From contig OW203724.1 in assembly GCA_934045075.1 (NCBI GenBank), positions 12,263,473-12,327,472 of the forward strand: a stretch of DNA of 64,000 nt. The letters are read 5' to 3'. Under the pieces are notes generated by a model. It worked only from the letters and a program-made list of their open reading frames with translations, was not told where the DNA came from and did not search any database. The stretch is from Yponomeuta sedellus. Its lineage: Eukaryota; Arthropoda; Insecta; Lepidoptera; Yponomeutidae. Position numbers and translations under genes: made by a program. This document shows, piece by piece, positions 60,658 through 64,000 of this stretch. The first letter of the stretch is position 1. Every line of letters starts with the position of its first letter.

Positions 60658-63600
60658 ATGACTAATCTCGATGTGAGTACATTGTGACTACATTTTTAGA
60701 TAGTCTTTCCTAAAGACAGGGTTTCTTGTTAATAGACGATATGGATTTCCTTTCAGGCTAGCAATAGTAGCTCAGACAGCAGTTCTGGCTCCTCGTCTGA
60801 CTCTAGCAGCAGCGGCAGTTCGTCCTCAAGCTCCGGATCTGGGTCGAGCAGTTCCGACTCGGAGTCCACCACGACTGACACCCCCGCTCCCCCTGCGCCG
60901 TCTGTAGGCTCCAAGTCTCCTACTAAGCAAAACAATGCAGACGAATCAAACCATCATACCAAAAAAAAGGATGAAAAAGGCAGACGCCCCTCTGCTGTCG
61001 CGAAAATATCATCATCCAGTGAAGAGGAGGCTCCTAAACAACCCGCACCAAAAACAGCTCCCCCGCGGCGACGGTCCTCTGCTAAACCAAAAGCTACGGC
61101 CACCGTCACAGCCAAACAAACCAAGACAGCTGCCCGTGCACCAGCAGAAAATAAGAGTAAAACTGTATCCAAGTCTAATTCTAAACCTTCAACAAATTCC
61201 AAGTCAGACAGCCAAGCCCTCAAGAAAAAGAGCATTTTCTCACCTGACAACAGCTCAGAATCTGATTCAGAAGTGCAGAAAAGTAAGGGTAGCAATGTCT
61301 CAAAAGCCAGTGCACCAGCCAGGGGTAAGGGCCGACCTAGGAAACCTAGCAGAGATAACAAGGTAAAGCCTCCCGTTTCTAAAAAAGAAGAAATTCCTAC
61401 AAAAGAAAACAATACAAAAAGAAGGAATGGTAGCACTGTCAATGGCCCACCACCCAAGAAGCCTGCAGAAAAACACAGTGCCTCATCCTGTACTTCCAGC
61501 CAGTCTTCGGCTAATTCAGACTCGGGAAATAGTGATAGTGAACCTCAACCTTCCAAAAAACCAGACCTTAAGACGGGTAAAACAAAACCTCCTTCAGTAG
61601 CAAATAAAACCAACCATATCAAGGTGAGCGTATTTTTTATGCTATTAAAATTTTGACAGAGTTGATTACCTACTCTAGCAGACCCTAAAATGGCTTTACC
61701 CTTGAAAATTACAGTGCAAGTGTAATGTTTGTCATTGCAAAACTGAAAGTGGTACAGAAACTGCTCCATTTTGTTTGCGGCCTGGAGCCCCCTTGCGGCC
61801 CCTACCTTTTTGGGGCAGAAGTCAGTTATCATAATAAAACATAATCATGAAGAAATTAGATTCTTAACATGACTAGGTTTCCTCCTATGCTTTCCTGTGT
61901 TTATTTTTAATAAAACTGACTTCAAAATTAGGAAATAAAAGATTATAATATCTGATTGGAATAAAAAACTCTGATTTAAATAAAAAGATTTAAATAGAAA
62001 GATAAAGATCATGATTTAAAATATAATTGGTTAAACCAATTATTTTTTAAATCATGATCTTTATCAACCCAATCATGATCTTTATGAACACAATTTGTGT
62101 AACTGATTTAGCCTCTAAATAGGTTTTTAAATTGGTCCTTAGCATGGGTTAGTGCATTAAAAATAATATAATCATGTGGGTACAGCAATGTCATTCCGAT
62201 GTAAAACCTAACTGCAAAGTAGGTACTCGGGGCTGCAAGTGATGCAAATTACTTCAGCCAGATGTTGTTGCCTGTACGTAATACAGAGAATGTTGTACAG
62301 AGGTTCGAAATTTCACTGATGCCGGCGAGTCGCCCATTAGCTCAGTTGGAAAGAGCGCTGGCACAGATAGCCAGAGGTCGCGGGTTCGAATCCCAGCATG
62401 GGTGGAATTTTTAGCCTCTAAATAGGTTTTTAAACTTATTAAAGTCTTTCATTCGATTCAGAACTTACCGAATGTGAGGCAAGCATTCTTTACCTGCATG
62501 CTTAGTTAGCCCTGTTAGTTAGCCCTGTACTTAGTCTCAAATTTCGTGCCAATATATATTGCAGGGCTTTGAGACCTCTCCAGCAATCTTATACCAGACA
62601 TAATTGCTCTGACATAATTACTGCCCTGCTGTATGGATAGCAGCTGTAAGCGACAGGTGCAGCTAAGGTTTAATTATAAATTGTTTATCCGCAGAGTGAA
62701 TCGGTGGACAAGAGCAGCAACTCAAACGAGTCCGCAACGGGTTCCATGCCTCGCAAGCTGACACGCTCGCTGTCGGCACGAGTATCTCGCCTCGCCATGT
62801 CGCGGCCAGCCAACACTGACACTGAATCCGATGTCGAGGAGAAACACAATGACGCTAAAAGGTTTGGATGATACTATGCATACTGTTCTAACTACCGATG
62901 TACAAAAGTGTTTTTAACTCGCGCTGTTACTACAATCTATTTCCCTCAATGAATACAATAAAAGTGGTTGGCACCTAATGCATAGGCGAAATTTTTGTAA
63001 GTCAAATATATATTTATTTCTCAAGATATACCATAGAAAAGAAAAAAAAGAAAAACATAACAGAAGTAAAAATAAAAGTCAATAAATTGATATGTTTTGA
63101 ACTTGTGTGATGAATGCGTAAAATACTAAATTTAAAATTTTTGCCTCCAAATATCTGTCGAAATCGCCAAGTTAAACGAGTGAGTTCTCCTGCTTATATT
63201 TTATATTATATGATATCAACTGTTGTATGTCCCCACTGCTGGGGCACGGGTCTCTTTCTGCATCGCAGAAAGGTTAGGCCATACTCCACCACGGGAGCCA
63301 AGTCTGGGTTGGTGAAGGGTTGTAAAACAGTGACGGGTCTAACTGTCGGAAGTTATCAAGCCGCCCATAAGGCCTCTGACATGGCTTAACGACTCTTACA
63401 CTCTTACTTACTTAACGGCTATTACATGACAGCCGGCACCAACTTACATTTTATGGTTGCCTGGAAGAAAATGCTTGTAGTAAGGCCACCATTTGTACTA
63501 TATTTTATATAATTTCCGTTACTGTAATTTCTGTGTACAATAAAGAATATTCTATCTATCTATTTAATGCTTATTATTTCAGCGCAGATGTAAAGAAGGG

Positions 63601-63710
63601 ACGAAAAGCAATAAAGTCGCCGACGGCCCCGCTTATACCTCCGCCAGACCTGACCGAGCCGCGCGAGCGCCGCTGCCCCGTACGCGGCTGCGACTCCCTC
63701 GGGCATCTTG
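60658..63710 (+). CDS. KAT7/HBO1 (chameau)-type MYST histone acetyltransferase, N-terminal 392 residues
   Basis: Four exons with matching phases: 60658-60672 (MTNLD), 60757-61623, 62695-62861 and 63583-63710; the gene continues beyond the window. Exon 2 is a long Ser/Asp-rich then Lys/Pro-rich disordered region with SDSE-type motifs (SPDNSSESDSE) and a KGRPRKPSR AT-hook-like stretch. Exon 4 ends in CPVRGCDSLGHLG, the start of the C2HC zinc finger that precedes the MYST domain in KAT7; Cys381, Cys386 and His391 are visible. The family acetylates histones H3 and H4 in chromatin, with roles in replication and silencing. The ATG was chosen because it follows CAAC and lies in frame with the Ser-rich exon through a clean GTGAGT donor. 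The MYST catalytic domain is not in view, so KAT7 is favoured over KAT6 from the Ser-rich N terminus and finger sequence. Confidence 0.85.
62001..62065. repeat. 65-bp hairpin
   Basis: Arms GATAAAGATCATGATTTAAA and the complement TTTAAATCATGATCTTTATC, with inner AATTGGTT/AACCAATT pairing. A further CATGATCTTTAT copy follows at about 62073. Confidence 0.9.
62108..62436 (+). mobile_element. tRNA-headed repeat, direct-terminus form
   Basis: It starts TAGCCTCTAAATAGGTTTTT, then TTAGCATGGGTTAGTGCATT, ATCATGTGGGTACAGCAATG, CCTGTACGTAATACAGAG and the tRNA-like core (TAGCTCAGTTGG, GGTTCGAATCCCAGC). It ends TTTTTAGCCTCTAAATAGG in the same orientation as its start. It lies in a MYST gene intron. Confidence 0.85.
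62862..63582 (+). other. Intron of the MYST gene
   Basis: Holds a copy of the GTCCCCAC repeat (63228-63445); the rest is unremarkable. Confidence 0.75.
63228..63445 (+). repeat. Dispersed GTCCCCAC repeat, copy 3
   Basis: GTCCCCACTGCTGGGGCACG, GGTCTCT, CATCGCAGAAAGG, CATACTCCACCACGGGAGCC, CGGAAGTTATCAAGCCGCCC and TGACATGGCTTAACGAC follow one another as in the reverse copy at 10548-10744. The best-preserved copy here. Confidence 0.85.
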
Positions 63711-63712
63711 GT

Positions 63713-63740
63713 AATTTTTAGCCTCTAAATAGGTTTTTAA
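63713..63740 (+). mobile_element. Terminus of the tRNA-headed repeat next to a splice donor
   Basis: AATTTTTAGCCTCTAAATAG followed by GTTTTTAAAA is identical to the 3' end of the full copies (for example 62410-62436). It starts right after the GT of the donor at 63711-63712. Only the terminus is present. Confidence 0.8.
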
Positions 63741-64000
63741 AATCTTACCTCACAGAGAATAAAAACGGAACCCTTATAGTATCCTCCCACCGTCCGTCCG
63801 TCAGTCTGTCAGTCTCTCTGACCCGTATACTCAGGTACTTGAAGTTGTGAAAAAACCAAACTTAACGCTCTAAATTACCGCAAAAAAAAGTAAATATATC
63901 TCGACACTGCCCTCCTGTCTCCTGTGTTTGTAGTAAAATACGATATCACTAGCCAAATTTCTTAGTTATAGGCCATCGGTACCCTATAAATTTGGATTCC
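63741..64000. other. Start of the next MYST gene intron
   Basis: Includes a GTCCGTCCGTCAGTCTGTCA simple-sequence stretch near 63790-63815. No exon was seen before the window ends. Confidence 0.5.

Larger units (their letters stand above)
61624..62694 (+). other. Intron of the MYST gene
   Basis: It contains a 65-bp hairpin (62001-62065) and a full tRNA-headed repeat (62108-62436). Nothing else was recognised. Confidence 0.75.

Overview
The window looks like nuclear DNA of a moth or butterfly. It is AT-rich, its genes are split by many GT-AG introns, and it is crowded with repeats of lepidopteran type: Helitron-like elements ending in CTAG, tRNA-headed SINEs, a mariner relic, a piggyBac-like relic and several LINE families. 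No bacterial, organellar or viral block was seen. All calls come from reading the sequence; no database search was run.

Three host genes can be resolved. (1) On the + strand, 2316-12876, seven phase-compatible exons encode the C-terminal 353 residues of a nose-resistant-to-fluoxetine (nrf-6)-type membrane acyltransferase; its 5' exons lie outside the window or were not recognised. (2) On the - strand, nine exons from 34611 down to 20563 encode a complete 653-residue TBC1D15/17-type Rab GTPase-activating protein. It converges on gene 1, and its largest intron (about 6.9 kb) is filled by nested retrotransposons. (3) On the + strand from 60658 to the right edge lie the first four coding exons of a KAT7/HBO1 (Drosophila chameau)-type MYST histone acetyltransferase. 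They cover the Ser-rich N terminus and the start of the C2HC zinc finger.

The 26 kb between genes 2 and 3 is mostly mobile DNA. Its main content is two nearly identical 5.2 kb non-LTR retrotransposons (ORF1 with three zinc knuckles; ORF2 with endonuclease, reverse transcriptase and RNase H), lying head to tail with the same 11-bp target sequence before, between and after them. Around them lie relics of P-element/THAP-type DNA transposons, a piggyBac-like relic with GC palindromes, foldback elements and nested MITEs.

The nrf-6 introns and the nrf-6/TBC1D15 intergenic region hold a 671-bp tetranucleotide microsatellite, a decayed mariner, a pair of 200-bp MITEs and a 1357-bp MULE-like element with 8-bp target duplications and a transposase relic. 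One dispersed repeat with a tRNA-like core recurs at least seven times in several end configurations. A fragment of its terminus forms the intron side of a splice donor in the MYST gene. No new host pathway was found; the most unusual content is the structure and arrangement of the mobile elements.
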